NCBI GenBank assembly: GCA_016708905.1
Contig: JADJEV010000001.1
Coordinates: 496,001-560,000, forward strand
Reading direction: 5' to 3'
Source of the DNA: Candidatus Methylophosphatis roskildensis
Lineage (GTDB): Bacteria; Pseudomonadota; Gammaproteobacteria; Burkholderiales; Rhodocyclaceae
Length of the DNA stretch: 64,000 nucleotides
Numbering within the stretch: position 1 is the first letter of the stretch; each line of letters opens with the position of its first letter. Shown one piece after another: positions 19,416-27,980 of the stretch. The notes under the pieces were generated by a model. That model was given only the letters and a program-made list of their open reading frames with translations. It made no database searches and was not told the DNA's origin. The translations under genes were made by a program, and so were the position numbers.

Positions 19416-20270
19416 TCAGCTTGCACCGAGCCGCTGCATGATGGTGTTAGTCAGTCCGGCCTGGTTCAGCGTGTAGAAGTGCAGGCCCGGCGCGCCCTGC
19501 TCCAGCAGCCGTTCGCACAGCGAAGTCACCACGTCGAGACCGAATGCGCGCACGCTGGCCGCGTCGTCGCCGAAACTCTCGAAGCGCTTGCGCATCCAGC
19601 GCGGAATGTCGGCGCCGCAGGCTTCGGAGAAGCGCGCGATCTTGCTGAAGTTGGCAATCGGCATGATTCCCGGCACGATCGGCGCACTGATGCCGATCCT
19701 GGCGCAGTCGTCGATGAAAGCTGCATAGGCATCGGAGTTGTAGAAATACTGCGTGATCGCCGAGTTGCCGCCGGCATCGAACTTGCGCTTGAGCGCCAGC
19801 AGATCGTCGCGCGGACTCCTCGCTTGCGGATGCACCTCGGGATAGGCCGCAACTTCGATGTGGAACCAGTCGCCGCTGACCTCGCGGATGTAGGCCACCA
19901 ATTCGTTGGCATAGTGGAAATCACCCATGTCACCGACCCCGGATGGCAGGTCGCCGCGCAGCGCGACGAGGCGGTGAATGCCCGCCGCGCGGTAGCGGTC
20001 TAGCAGCGCCCCTACCGTCTCGCGCGTGGTGCCGATGCAGGACAGGTGGGGTGCTGCCTCATAGCCCTCGTCGCGGATTTCGAGCACGGTTTCGAGCGTA
20101 CGGTCGCGCGTCGAGCCACCGGCGCCGAAGGTCACCGAGAAGAACTCGAGCGGCAGTTGGGCAAGTTGCTTGCGCACCGAACGCAGCTTCTCGATTCCTT
20201 CGGCGGTCTGCGGCGGGAAGAATTCGGCGCTGAAGGTTGGTGACGAGTGACTGGTGACGGGTGACATCAT
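19416..20270 (-). CDS. metF: 5,10-methylenetetrahydrofolate reductase
   Basis: FAD enzyme reducing methylene-THF to methyl-THF for methionine synthesis. FSAEFFPPQT, VTFGAGGSTRDRT, PHLSCIG, ALRGDLP and the C-terminal GLHFYTLNQ are all family hallmarks. About 284 residues. The oddity is the N-terminus: codons 2 to about 12 (MSPVTSHSSPT) are translated from the GTGACNN heptad array, and no start codon exists between the array and FSAEFF. The ATG at 20270 overlaps the stop of the four-helix-bundle gene (ATGA), so translation is probably coupled. It belongs with ahcY in the methionine cycle. Confidence 0.95.
   Translation of the reverse strand: MMSPVTSHSSPTFSAEFFPPQTAEGIEKLRSVRKQLAQLPLEFFSVTFGAGGSTRDRTLETVLEIRDEGYEAAPHLSCIGTTRETVGALLDRYRAAGIHRLVALRGDLPSGVGDMGDFHYANELVAYIREVSGDWFHIEVAAYPEVHPQARSPRDDLLALKRKFDAGGNSAITQYFYNSDAYAAFIDDCARIGISAPIVPGIMPIANFSKIARFSEACGADIPRWMRKRFESFGDDAASVRAFGLDVVTSLCERLLEQGAPGLHFYTLNQAGLTNTIMQRLGAS
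20239..20265. repeat. Heptad array (GTGACNN x4), left inverted copy
   Basis: Four units at exact 7-base phase: GGTGAC, GAGTGAC, TGGTGAC, GGGTGAC. The reverse complement of the array at 20643-20669 matches at 24 of 27 positions. It is read as the first codons of metF. Confidence 0.9.
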
Positions 20271-20647
20271 GGCGCGCAATCCGTTTCGTTCTTGCTGTTG
20301 AGGGAACTGAGCAGTCCGGCAATCAGGCGAAACAGGCGTGCGATCGTCGCGTCGAGCGATACCGACTCTGCCAGGAAACCCAGATTGCGTGCAATCTCGA
20401 GTTGCGTTTCGAGTTCCGCGAGCGATCCTCGAGCGATGCCGAGAAAGTCCGCAAAATCGCGCCTGCTGCGACGTGCCGCACCTTCAGCGATGTTTGATGG
20501 CACCGAGATCGCGGCCCGCCGCATTTGAGCGGTCAAACCAAACTGCTCTTCCCGCGGCAAAGCCTGCGTGGCGCGATAGACGGCGGTCACCAGCGACATG
20601 GCTTCCTGCCATGCGACGAGGTCGCGGTGCCCCTTCGCTTTTGTCAC
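20267..20647 (-). CDS. Four-helix-bundle protein (23S rRNA intervening-sequence protein family)
   Basis: 126 residues of the IVP/S23 family: KGHRDLVAWQEAMSLVTAVY, the FGLTAQMRRAAISVPSNIAEGAAR signature (amphipathic helix with SVPSNIAEG), and a second half of helices with LGIARGSLAELETQL. The family was first seen inside 23S rRNA intervening sequences and is related in fold to Avd of diversity-generating retroelements; the free-standing versions have no known function. The only good start is the GTG at 20647, which is the last GTGAC unit of the right array. It interrupts the ahcY-metF pair. Confidence 0.85.
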   Translation of the reverse strand: MTKAKGHRDLVAWQEAMSLVTAVYRATQALPREEQFGLTAQMRRAAISVPSNIAEGAARRSRRDFADFLGIARGSLAELETQLEIARNLGFLAESVSLDATIARLFRLIAGLLSSLNSKNETDCAP

Positions 20648-20669
20648 ACGTCACCTGTCACGCGTCACC
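20643..20669. repeat. Heptad array (GTCACNN x4), right inverted copy
   Basis: Four units at 7-base phase: GTCACAC, GTCACCT, GTCACGC, GTCACC. It is the inverted partner of 20239-20265 and begins three bases beyond the ahcY stop codon in the direction of transcription. It contains the GTG start codon of the four-helix-bundle gene. Confidence 0.9.
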
Positions 20670-20672
20670 GCA

Positions 20673-22094
20673 TCAATACCGATATTGCTCCGACTTGTAC
20701 GGTCCGGCCTTTTCGACGCCGATGTAGCTGGCCTGCACATCGGTCAGTTCGGTCAGTTGCGCGTTGAGCTTCTTCAACTGCAGACGGGCGACCTTCTCGT
20801 CGAGATGCTTGGGCAGGGTGTAGACGCCGACCGGGTAGTTCGCCGTATTGCCGAATAGCTCGATCTGCGCGATGGTCTGGTTGGCGAACGACGAAGACAT
20901 CACGTAGCTCGGGTGACCGGTACCGCAGCCCAGATTTACCAGCCTGCCCTTGGCGAGCAGGATGATGCGACGGCCCGACGGGAAGATCACGTGGTCAACC
21001 TGCGGCTTGACCTCCTCCCACTGGTACTGCGACAGCGAGGCGACATCGATCTCGTTGTCGAAGTGGCCAATATTGCAGACGATGGCCTGATCCTTCATCT
21101 TCTTCATGTGATCATGCGTGATCACATGGTAGTTGCCGGTGGCGGTGACGAAGATGTCGGCGTGCTCGCAGGCGTATTCCGTGGTGACCACGCGATAGCC
21201 CTCCATCGCCGCCTGCAGCGCACAGATCGGATCGATCTCGGTCACCCACACCTGCGCCGACAGCGCGCGCAGCGCCTGCGCGCTACCCTTGCCGACGTCG
21301 CCGTAGCCGCAGACCAGCGCCACCTTGCCGGCTATCATCACGTCGGTGGCGCGCTTGATGCCGTCTACCAGCGACTCGCGGCAACCGTAAAGGTTGTCGA
21401 ACTTGCTCTTGGTCACCGAGTCGTTGACGTTGATCGCCGGGAAAGCCAGCTTGCCTTCCTTGTGCATCTGGTAGAGGCGATGCACGCCGGTCGTGGTTTC
21501 CTCGGTCACGCCCTTGATCCGAGCCAGGCGCGTCGAATACCACTTCGGGTCGCTTCCCAGCTTGCATTTGATCGCGTTGAAAAGGGAGACTTCCTCCTCG
21601 CTCGAGGGATTGGCGAGCAGCGTGATGTCGCTCTCGGCGCGGGTGCCCAGATGCAGCAGCAGCGTGGCATCGCCGCCGTCGTCGAGGATCATGTTCGAAT
21701 AGCCGCCGTCGGCCCACTCGAAGATGCGGTGGGTGTAATCCCAGTATTCGTCCAGCGTCTCGCCCTTGACGGCGAACACCGGCGTGCCACCGGCAGCGAT
21801 CGCCGCGGCCGCGTGGTCCTGGGTCGAGAAGATATTGCACGAGGCCCAACGCACCTCGGCGCCGAGGGCCTTCAAGGTCTCGATCAACACGGCAGTCTGG
21901 ATCGTCATGTGCAGCGAGCCGGTGATGCGGGCGCCGCGCAGCGGACGGGTCGCGGCGTATTCCTCGCGAATCGCCATCAGGCCGGGCATTTCGGTCTCGG
22001 CGATGGCGATTTCCTTGCGACCCCAGGCGGCCAAGGCAAGGTCTGCGACCTGGAAATCGGTGAACGTGGGTTTGGATTGGGCAACTGCGGACAT
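20673..22094 (-). CDS. ahcY: S-adenosylhomocysteinase
   Basis: NAD-dependent enzyme that splits S-adenosylhomocysteine into adenosine and homocysteine, removing the inhibitory by-product of methylation. The 473 residues include GSLHMTIQTAVLIETL, the CNIFSTQDHAAAAI loop, VNDSVTKSKFDN and the Rossmann GYGDVGKGSAQALR, ending in the family's invariant ...GPYKSEQYRY. AGGAG lies upstream of the ATG. The leader carries an SAH riboswitch, so expression should rise with its own substrate. metF follows after the four-helix-bundle cassette, placing two methionine-cycle genes in one transcript. Confidence 0.98.
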   Translation of the reverse strand: MSAVAQSKPTFTDFQVADLALAAWGRKEIAIAETEMPGLMAIREEYAATRPLRGARITGSLHMTIQTAVLIETLKALGAEVRWASCNIFSTQDHAAAAIAAGGTPVFAVKGETLDEYWDYTHRIFEWADGGYSNMILDDGGDATLLLHLGTRAESDITLLANPSSEEEVSLFNAIKCKLGSDPKWYSTRLARIKGVTEETTTGVHRLYQMHKEGKLAFPAINVNDSVTKSKFDNLYGCRESLVDGIKRATDVMIAGKVALVCGYGDVGKGSAQALRALSAQVWVTEIDPICALQAAMEGYRVVTTEYACEHADIFVTATGNYHVITHDHMKKMKDQAIVCNIGHFDNEIDVASLSQYQWEEVKPQVDHVIFPSGRRIILLAKGRLVNLGCGTGHPSYVMSSSFANQTIAQIELFGNTANYPVGVYTLPKHLDEKVARLQLKKLNAQLTELTDVQASYIGVEKAGPYKSEQYRY

Positions 22095-22134
22095 AGGTAT
22101 CTCCTAGGCAAAAGCGGAGCACCCGGAAACGACG

Positions 22135-22169
22135 CGGCGCTCCAAACCAGACTGGGTTTGCGAGCGCCG
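22135..22169 (-). promoter_or_regulatory. Alternative hairpin of the ahcY riboswitch expression platform
   Basis: CGGCGCTC at 22135-22142 is complementary to GAGCGCCG at 22162-22169, and the inner CAAACC/GGTTTG continues the stem with one bulged base and a 6-base loop. The 22162-22167 strand is also the 3' side of riboswitch stem P1, so the two folds exclude each other. No T run follows, so control of translation or Rho access seems more likely than intrinsic termination. Confidence 0.65.
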
Positions 22170-22218
22170 TTGTTCGGTTGCTGAGCCTGGCCCGTCTCGT
22201 CGGGTCGCAGCGCCCCTC
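22162..22218 (-). promoter_or_regulatory. S-adenosylhomocysteine (SAH) riboswitch
   Basis: In the ahcY leader, read on the minus strand, GGGCGCTGCGACCC is followed by CCAGGCTCAGCAACC and AACGGCGCTC, the conserved blocks of the SAH riboswitch known from ahcY leaders of beta- and gammaproteobacteria. P1 pairs GGGCGC with GCGCTC, including one G-U pair. In this class ligand binding turns expression on. Confidence 0.88.
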
Positions 22219-22285
22219 AGCAATAGACGGATTCTAGCCGGCCGCCCGCGGCTTGCCAAGTCGATCCTGTCACGCTGCCGACGGC

Positions 22286-25200
22286 TCAGCGCCCAGGTGC
22301 GACGCCTGACTGCGGGTGCCTGAGTGCCATGCGCGCCTTTGCCTCCTCGATCACATCGGCCATTGCGTCTGCCAGGGAGATTGCCAGTCGGCCCAGCCCG
22401 GGAGACTCGGCGCGCCCTGCCGCCTCGGTCTCGCGCGCGCGCTCGACCAGGCGCGGTGCCATCAGGTTGCCGGCCATCCCTTTCAGCGTATGGGCGATGA
22501 AGATGATGGCCGCGCGATCTTCGCGCGCAGCCGCCGCGCGCAGCCGTGCCGGCGTCTCGCTCTGCGTCCGCAATAGCGTCTCGGCCAGCCGGTCGATGAA
22601 GGCAACACGTCCTGGAAAACGCGCTTCGAGGCCCGCCCAGTCGATCGCCGCGGACGCCGGCAGCCCGCCTTCGGCATAATCGGCTGCCCGCGCGGCAAGT
22701 GGCGTTGCCGCACGGCGCGGCGGAACGTGGCGCAATACGGCCGCGACCAATGCCTCGAAGTCGATCGGCTTCGCCAGATGCTCGACCATGCCGGCTGCCA
22801 TGCAGCGATCGCGTTCCTCGCGCATCGCGTGGGCCGTCAGTCCGATCACCGGCAGCGCCGGCGCGAACGCCAGGATGCGGCGCGCGGTTTCGTAGCCGTC
22901 GATACCCGGCATCTGGATATCGGTCAGGACGATGTCGAACGCCTGGGCGCCACCCGACTGCAGCAGGCCGATCGCCCGCTCCCCGTCCTCGGCCAGCGTC
23001 AACTTCGCGCCTTCGAGTCGCAGGATTTCGTCGAGCACCAGGCGATTGAGCGGGTTGTCCTCGGCCGCCAGCACCCGCACGCCCCGCAGTCGCATGCTTG
23101 CCGATGCGCTGACCCGCTCGACCTTGCGCGGTGTATGTACCGCCGCAATCAGGTGGCGGGCGCGCAGCGGGTAGTCGATATGCGCAGCGTGCTCGCGCAG
23201 ACGCTCAGCCGTCGCGCACGTATCCTGGTGATGGCAGGCCACGGCGACGCGCCGGCCTTGCTCGATCGCCAGTTCTGCCGCCGCACTCACCGACTCATCG
23301 ACTACCTGGCAACCGATCAGGATCAGATCCGCCGGGCGCGCAAGAGCCGCGGCGGCGGTTTCGATCTTCGCGCTGACCTCGCGCTGGGCCAGGGCCGTGA
23401 CCAGCCGGGCCGCGCTGCCCTGGTCGAGGCCGATCAGGCTCATGTTCATTGCTTCGCGCGGGTGCGGCTCGGTTGCGCCGATCAGCGGCAGGCGCAGCGT
23501 GAAGCGTGACCCCGCGCCGAGCCGGCTGCCCACCGACAACTCGCCGCCCATCAGCTCCGCCAGCCGGTGGGAAATCGCCAGGCCCAGGCCGGAGCCGCCG
23601 AAACGCCGCGTCGTGGAGCTGTCTGCCTGTTCGAACGGCTGGAACAGCCGCCCGACCTGATCCGGCTGCATGCCGATGCCAGTGTCGACGATGTCGAAGC
23701 GCAGCCAGTCCCCATCGCGCGAGGCGGACAGGCCTACGCGTCCCGCCTCGGTGAACTTGACCGCGTTGGAGAGCAGATTGACCAGCACCTGCGACAGACG
23801 CAACGCGTCGCCGAGGCAGCTCGCGGGCAGATCGGCCGCCTCCTCGACCGCGAACTCGAGCCCCTTGGCCTCCGCCTGGGCGGCGGTGAAGTCCACCGCG
23901 CGATCGATCGCTTCGCAGGGATCGAACGAGACACTCTCGACGCTCAGCTTGCCGGCCTCGATCTTGGAGAAATCGAGGATGTCGTTGATCACGCCGAGCA
24001 GCAACTCCCCTGATTCGACGATGCGCGCGAACGCGTCGCCAGATCGCCGCCCCGCGTCCTCGCGCAAGCCGACCTGGGCCAGCCCTAGGATCGCCGACAG
24101 CGGCGTGCGGATCTCGTGGCTCATATTGGCGAGAAACTCGCTGCGCACCCGCGCCAGCCGCTGCGCCTCAAGCAGCGCCGCTTCGCGTGCGGCTTCCAGC
24201 GTCTTTCGTTCGGTGATGTCGCGGGTGTAGCCGACGGTGCCCAGCACCTCGCCATCCATCCGGACAACCGGTGCCTTGTATATTTCGAACCAGCTCGAGC
24301 CCGCCGCGCCGGCGGTCCCGACTTCGACTGTCCTGGGACGACGCTCGCGCATCACCGCCTGATCCTCGTCACGGTAGCGATCGGCAACCACGCTCGGCCA
24401 CAAATCATGATCGGTTTTGCCGAGCGGGTCGAGGGTCTCGCCGGTTCCACCGTTGAGGTTGGCGCGATTGGCCGCAAGATAGCGCCCGGCTGTGTCCTTG
24501 AGCCAGACGCGGAAGGGAAAGTTGTCGATCAGGGCATGCAGGTAGGTCTGCTGCTGGCGCAATTCCGCAGTGCGTCCCGCGACCTGTTGTTCGAGTTGCT
24601 CGTGCTGCACCTGCAGCGCGAGCTGGGCTTCGCGGGTTTCGCTCACGTCCTGCATGATGCCTACGACCCTTACCACCCGACCTGTCGTATCGCGTGCAGC
24701 TTCCGCGACCGTGTGAACGTGCAGGATAGCCCCGTTGACCCGGTAGCGGAACTCCAGGTCGAACGGCATGCCGGCCTTGATGGTCGCCATCCCGTTGGCA
24801 CGCACGCGTGCCCGATCGTCGGGGTGGAGTAGCGCGATCATTTCCGCACCGGGAATCTGTCGGCCAGGCCGATCGAGCATGAGCTGGCTCTGCAGCGAGA
24901 GAGCGAAAACGTCGCTCGTCACATCATAGGTCCAGTTTCCGACCTTGGCCGTCGACTGGGCACGCTCGAGCAGCCGTTCCGCTTCCACTTGAGCCGTAAC
25001 GTCGCGCAGACTGGCGACGATACCGCATACCTCACCGTCGGCGCGGAACGGCCGGTACTCGCCGTCGAGCACGTAGCGAGGGCCACCGCCGAACTGCCGT
25101 TCGATCCTGAAGTGTTGTTCTACACCCGCCAGCACAGCCAAAAGGCGAGGCTCGATCTCGGCAAACATCGCTTCGCCGAGAACCTCGCGCAGGCTGCGCC

Positions 25201-26566
25201 CGCGCAGCGAGGCCGGCGTCTGGCCGGCATGTGCAGCATAGGCCGGGTTGGCCACGATGAACTTCAGTTCGCGATCGACCAGCGCGAGCATGTCGCCCGA
25301 GACGTCGACGATGCGCGCGAAGCGCTGTAGCTGAAGTTCCGCCTTCTTGCGAACCGAAATATCGAGAATCGTGGCGATCACCTGCCGCTCACCGCCGATT
25401 TCGATCGGCGATAACCCGATCTCCGCAGGAAACTGGCTGCCGTCGCGCCGCCGGGCCTGCAGGTTGCGCCCTTCCGCCATCGCCCGCTGGCGCGGCCCGG
25501 CCATGAAGGCGGCATGGTGCATGCGATGCGCCGAGTGCGCAGCTTCGGGCACCAACTCTTCATACGGCAGACCGACCAGTTCGCCAGGCGGGTAGCAGAA
25601 TGTCCGGTCGGCGATTTCGTTGCTGCGGATGATGATGCCGCGCGCGTCGATCACCAGCATCGCTTCGGGCGCACTGTCGAGGATCAGGTTGGCGCGCGCT
25701 TCGCTGTCGCGAATCGCATCTTCCAACACTCGGCGATCGGTAATGTCTTTCTGGGTGCCGATTACGCGCAAGGGACTGCCGTCGGCGGCCCGCTCGATCA
25801 CCTTGCCCCGTCCGAGAACCCAGCGGTAGCTGCCGTCCTTGCAGCGCAGGCGATGTTCGCACTCGTAGAACTCGCACTCACCGCGGATGTGGCACTCCAG
25901 CGCCTCCATCGTCCGCGCACGGTCGTCCGGATGCACACGCGCCCAGCACTGCTCCCGGCTGCCGGACATACCGTTGTCATTGTAGCCGAGCATGGCTTGC
26001 GAGCGCGGCGAGAAATACACGGTATCGGTCTGCGCGTTCCAGTCCCACACGCCGAGATCGGAACCCTCGAGCGCAAACTGCCAGCGGGCCTCGGCATCAG
26101 CCAGCGCGTCGTGCTCCTGCTCCCGTGTCGTGATCAGACGCGCTTCGCTTTCCTTCAGCGCCAGTTCGGCCGCCTGCCGGGCACGACGCCCGGCGGCATC
26201 GGCCAGCCCGCGTTCGATCGCCGGCACCAGGCGTGCCAGACGATCCTTGAGAACGAAGTCCCACACCCCGGCTTTCAGCAGATCGACCGCCTGATGTTCG
26301 CCGATATTGCCCGAGACGAGAATGATCGGAACATCGGGAAGCCGGGTCTGCAAGTCCCGCAGCAGGCCAAGGAAGTCGACGCCCGGCAGATGGTAGTCGA
26401 CCAGCACGGCGTCCCACTGCGGGCTTTCCAGCGCGTTGGCAATCTGCCCGGGCTCCGACACCTGGGTGCAGCGCGCGGCCGGGCACTGTCCGCGCAATTG
26501 CCGTTCGATCAGCAGCAGATCGTCTTCGCTATCCTCGACAACCAGCAGGTTCACGGGCGAGAGCAA
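22286..26566 (-). CDS. Hybrid sensor histidine kinase with N-terminal receiver and five PAS domains
   Basis: 1426 residues, no membrane segments. Order: receiver domain (VVEDSEDD, Asp in LVDYHLPG), five PAS/PAC units between about residues 160 and 760 (GVWDWN, ITDRRVLED, DISVRKKAE, DVSETREAQ and DITERKTLE mark their ends), HisKA with NMSHEIRTPLSAI, HATPase_c (NLLSNAVKFTEAG, GSGLGLAIS), a second receiver (LTDIQMPGIDGYE) and a C-terminal Hpt domain with HTLKGMAGNL. It is a complete internal phosphorelay. The TTG at 26566 is preferred because AAGGAA lies eight bases upstream; a GTG four codons on is possible. The neighbouring HD-GYP gene is a plausible partner. Confidence 0.9.
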   Translation of the reverse strand: MLSPVNLLVVEDSEDDLLLIERQLRGQCPAARCTQVSEPGQIANALESPQWDAVLVDYHLPGVDFLGLLRDLQTRLPDVPIILVSGNIGEHQAVDLLKAGVWDFVLKDRLARLVPAIERGLADAAGRRARQAAELALKESEARLITTREQEHDALADAEARWQFALEGSDLGVWDWNAQTDTVYFSPRSQAMLGYNDNGMSGSREQCWARVHPDDRARTMEALECHIRGECEFYECEHRLRCKDGSYRWVLGRGKVIERAADGSPLRVIGTQKDITDRRVLEDAIRDSEARANLILDSAPEAMLVIDARGIIIRSNEIADRTFCYPPGELVGLPYEELVPEAAHSAHRMHHAAFMAGPRQRAMAEGRNLQARRRDGSQFPAEIGLSPIEIGGERQVIATILDISVRKKAELQLQRFARIVDVSGDMLALVDRELKFIVANPAYAAHAGQTPASLRGRSLREVLGEAMFAEIEPRLLAVLAGVEQHFRIERQFGGGPRYVLDGEYRPFRADGEVCGIVASLRDVTAQVEAERLLERAQSTAKVGNWTYDVTSDVFALSLQSQLMLDRPGRQIPGAEMIALLHPDDRARVRANGMATIKAGMPFDLEFRYRVNGAILHVHTVAEAARDTTGRVVRVVGIMQDVSETREAQLALQVQHEQLEQQVAGRTAELRQQQTYLHALIDNFPFRVWLKDTAGRYLAANRANLNGGTGETLDPLGKTDHDLWPSVVADRYRDEDQAVMRERRPRTVEVGTAGAAGSSWFEIYKAPVVRMDGEVLGTVGYTRDITERKTLEAAREAALLEAQRLARVRSEFLANMSHEIRTPLSAILGLAQVGLREDAGRRSGDAFARIVESGELLLGVINDILDFSKIEAGKLSVESVSFDPCEAIDRAVDFTAAQAEAKGLEFAVEEAADLPASCLGDALRLSQVLVNLLSNAVKFTEAGRVGLSASRDGDWLRFDIVDTGIGMQPDQVGRLFQPFEQADSSTTRRFGGSGLGLAISHRLAELMGGELSVGSRLGAGSRFTLRLPLIGATEPHPREAMNMSLIGLDQGSAARLVTALAQREVSAKIETAAAALARPADLILIGCQVVDESVSAAAELAIEQGRRVAVACHHQDTCATAERLREHAAHIDYPLRARHLIAAVHTPRKVERVSASASMRLRGVRVLAAEDNPLNRLVLDEILRLEGAKLTLAEDGERAIGLLQSGGAQAFDIVLTDIQMPGIDGYETARRILAFAPALPVIGLTAHAMREERDRCMAAGMVEHLAKPIDFEALVAAVLRHVPPRRAATPLAARAADYAEGGLPASAAIDWAGLEARFPGRVAFIDRLAETLLRTQSETPARLRAAAAREDRAAIIFIAHTLKGMAGNLMAPRLVERARETEAAGRAESPGLGRLAISLADAMADVIEEAKARMALRHPQSGVAPGR

Positions 26567-26652
26567 GTGTCAGGTTCCTTACGTTGGCTCGTCGATTCCG
26601 AGCCGGTATCCGCGAAGCCGGGAACTCCCGGTCATTATGCCCTGCGAAGAGC

Positions 26653-26679
26653 GGGCGGAGGAACCGGAGAATTCCGCCC
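26653..26679 (-). terminator. Hairpin directly after the HD-GYP stop codon
   Basis: GGGCGGA at 26653-26659 pairs with TCCGCCC at 26673-26679. The stem begins right after the stop codon of the minus-strand HD-GYP gene. There is no clear T run, so it is a weak intrinsic terminator or a 3'-end stabiliser. Confidence 0.4.
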
Positions 26680-27906
26680 TCAGGCCGGCATGGCCCACAT
26701 TTCCGACAGGTCACCGAAACCCCACTTGGCAGGGTCTTCATGGTCGATGATGCGATCGGGGCAGCCGGGACGGTCGAGGTCGACGATCTCGGGCTGGACG
26801 CGCGCGTCGGAGCGGGTCGAGAAGAACACCTTGACCTGTGGGGTCAACAGCGACTTGCCGGTCTGCGCGACGACCACGCCGAGGCGCCCCGACTGCAGGC
26901 GCACCAGGCTGCCGAGCGGATAGATGCCCACCGCCTTGACGAAGGCGCGGAACACCGTCTGATCGAAGTGGCCGTTCGACCACTCGGTCATCTTGCGCAG
27001 CGATTCGGTCGGTGCCCAACCCGCCTTGTAGGGCCGGTTGGAGGTGATCGCATCATAGACGTCGCAGACCGCGCCCATCTTGGCGACCAGGCTGATTGCA
27101 TCGTTGGCGAGCCGGTGCGGGTAGCCGCTGCCATCGACCTTCTCGTGGTGATGCAGGCAGACGTCAAGCGCCACATTGCTGACGCCGCGCCCCTCCTGCG
27201 GCATCTTCCAGCCTGCCTCGGGGTGCGCGCGCACGGCCACGAATTCGCTGTCGGTCAGCTTGCCCGGCTTATTGAGGATTTCGAGCGGGATCGCCATCTT
27301 GCCGATGTCATGGAGCAGGCCGGCCGTGCCGACCTCGCGGATCATCGCTTCGTCGAGGCCGAGTTCGCGGCCGAGCGCGATCATCAGCGCGCACACCGCG
27401 ACCGAATGCATGTAGGTGTAGTCGTCCTTGGTCTTCAGGCGGGCCAGGCTGATCAGCGCGCCGGGGTTGCGCATGACCGAATTGGCAATCTCCTCGACCA
27501 GCGGTGCGGCGGATTCGGCGTCCACTGCCTGGCCCATGCGCGCCTCCTGGAACATCGAGGTCACCGCCTCCCGCGCGGTCGCACAGATCCGGGCGGCGCG
27601 GGCCAGTTCTCCGGCGGTTTCGACTTTCGCCGTCTGCCCCTCGGCGGTAACCGGCTCGTCAAGCGGCGGATCGGGTGGCACGGCGGCTTGCTCGACCGGG
27701 GCGACCGGCGCCGGTGGCGCGACGTCGAGCCCCTTCGAGGTGTCGATCCACGCCTCGCGTACGCCGGATTCGATGACCCGGCGGATGTCCTTCGGGTCTT
27801 TGAGTTTGAAAGCGCTGCGCCAGAACGGGTGGTCCATCCACGAACCGCACAGTTCGTGAACAAACATGCCGCAGCGCAACTGGGTGACGGGAACGCGTTT
27901 GAGCAT
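26680..27906 (-). CDS. HD-GYP domain protein with N-terminal DUF3391
   Basis: Predicted soluble c-di-GMP phosphodiesterase, 408 residues. The DUF3391 domain occupies the first ~135 residues (VTQLRCGMFVHELCGSWMDHPFW), then the HD-GYP domain with LLHDIGKMAIP and HHEKVDGSGYPH at the usual short spacing, followed by AICDVYDAITSNRPYK-type residues. Catalytic motifs are complete, unlike many degenerate relatives. The ATG at 27906 fits the DUF3391 start; the frame is open 15 codons further. It is the second HD-GYP protein in the window and precedes the hybrid kinase in transcription direction. Confidence 0.92.
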   Translation of the reverse strand: MLKRVPVTQLRCGMFVHELCGSWMDHPFWRSAFKLKDPKDIRRVIESGVREAWIDTSKGLDVAPPAPVAPVEQAAVPPDPPLDEPVTAEGQTAKVETAGELARAARICATAREAVTSMFQEARMGQAVDAESAAPLVEEIANSVMRNPGALISLARLKTKDDYTYMHSVAVCALMIALGRELGLDEAMIREVGTAGLLHDIGKMAIPLEILNKPGKLTDSEFVAVRAHPEAGWKMPQEGRGVSNVALDVCLHHHEKVDGSGYPHRLANDAISLVAKMGAVCDVYDAITSNRPYKAGWAPTESLRKMTEWSNGHFDQTVFRAFVKAVGIYPLGSLVRLQSGRLGVVVAQTGKSLLTPQVKVFFSTRSDARVQPEIVDLDRPGCPDRIIDHEDPAKWGFGDLSEMWAMPA

Positions 27907-27980
27907 TGATCCGGATTCGGGAGCTTGTCGGTACCCTCGAATATCGGCCACGGGCTGCGATTCTTGACATCGCTGAGACC

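Larger units (their letters stand above)
20239..20669 (-). mobile_element. Putative minimal cassette: four-helix-bundle gene between inverted heptad arrays
   Basis: 431 bp consisting of two 27-bp inverted arrays and one ORF that fills the interior almost exactly: its GTG start lies in the right array and its stop ends two bases from the left array. It sits three bases after the ahcY stop codon and replaces the natural start of metF. No transposase is present, so movement would need a partner in trans. Mobility is inferred from the architecture and from a gene-less pair of the same arrays at 5014-5107. Confidence 0.55.

Noticed and set aside
20267..20647. Four-helix-bundle gene as part of a diversity-generating retroelement (Avd)
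   Set aside because: No reverse transcriptase, template repeat or variable repeat is found in the window.
20239..20669. Heptad arrays as a CRISPR array
   Set aside because: Units are 7 bases with no 25-40 base spacers, arranged as two inverted blocks around a gene, and no cas genes are nearby.
20913..22184. 423-codon plus-strand ORF over ahcY
   Set aside because: Shadow; the minus strand encodes a full S-adenosylhomocysteinase with riboswitch.
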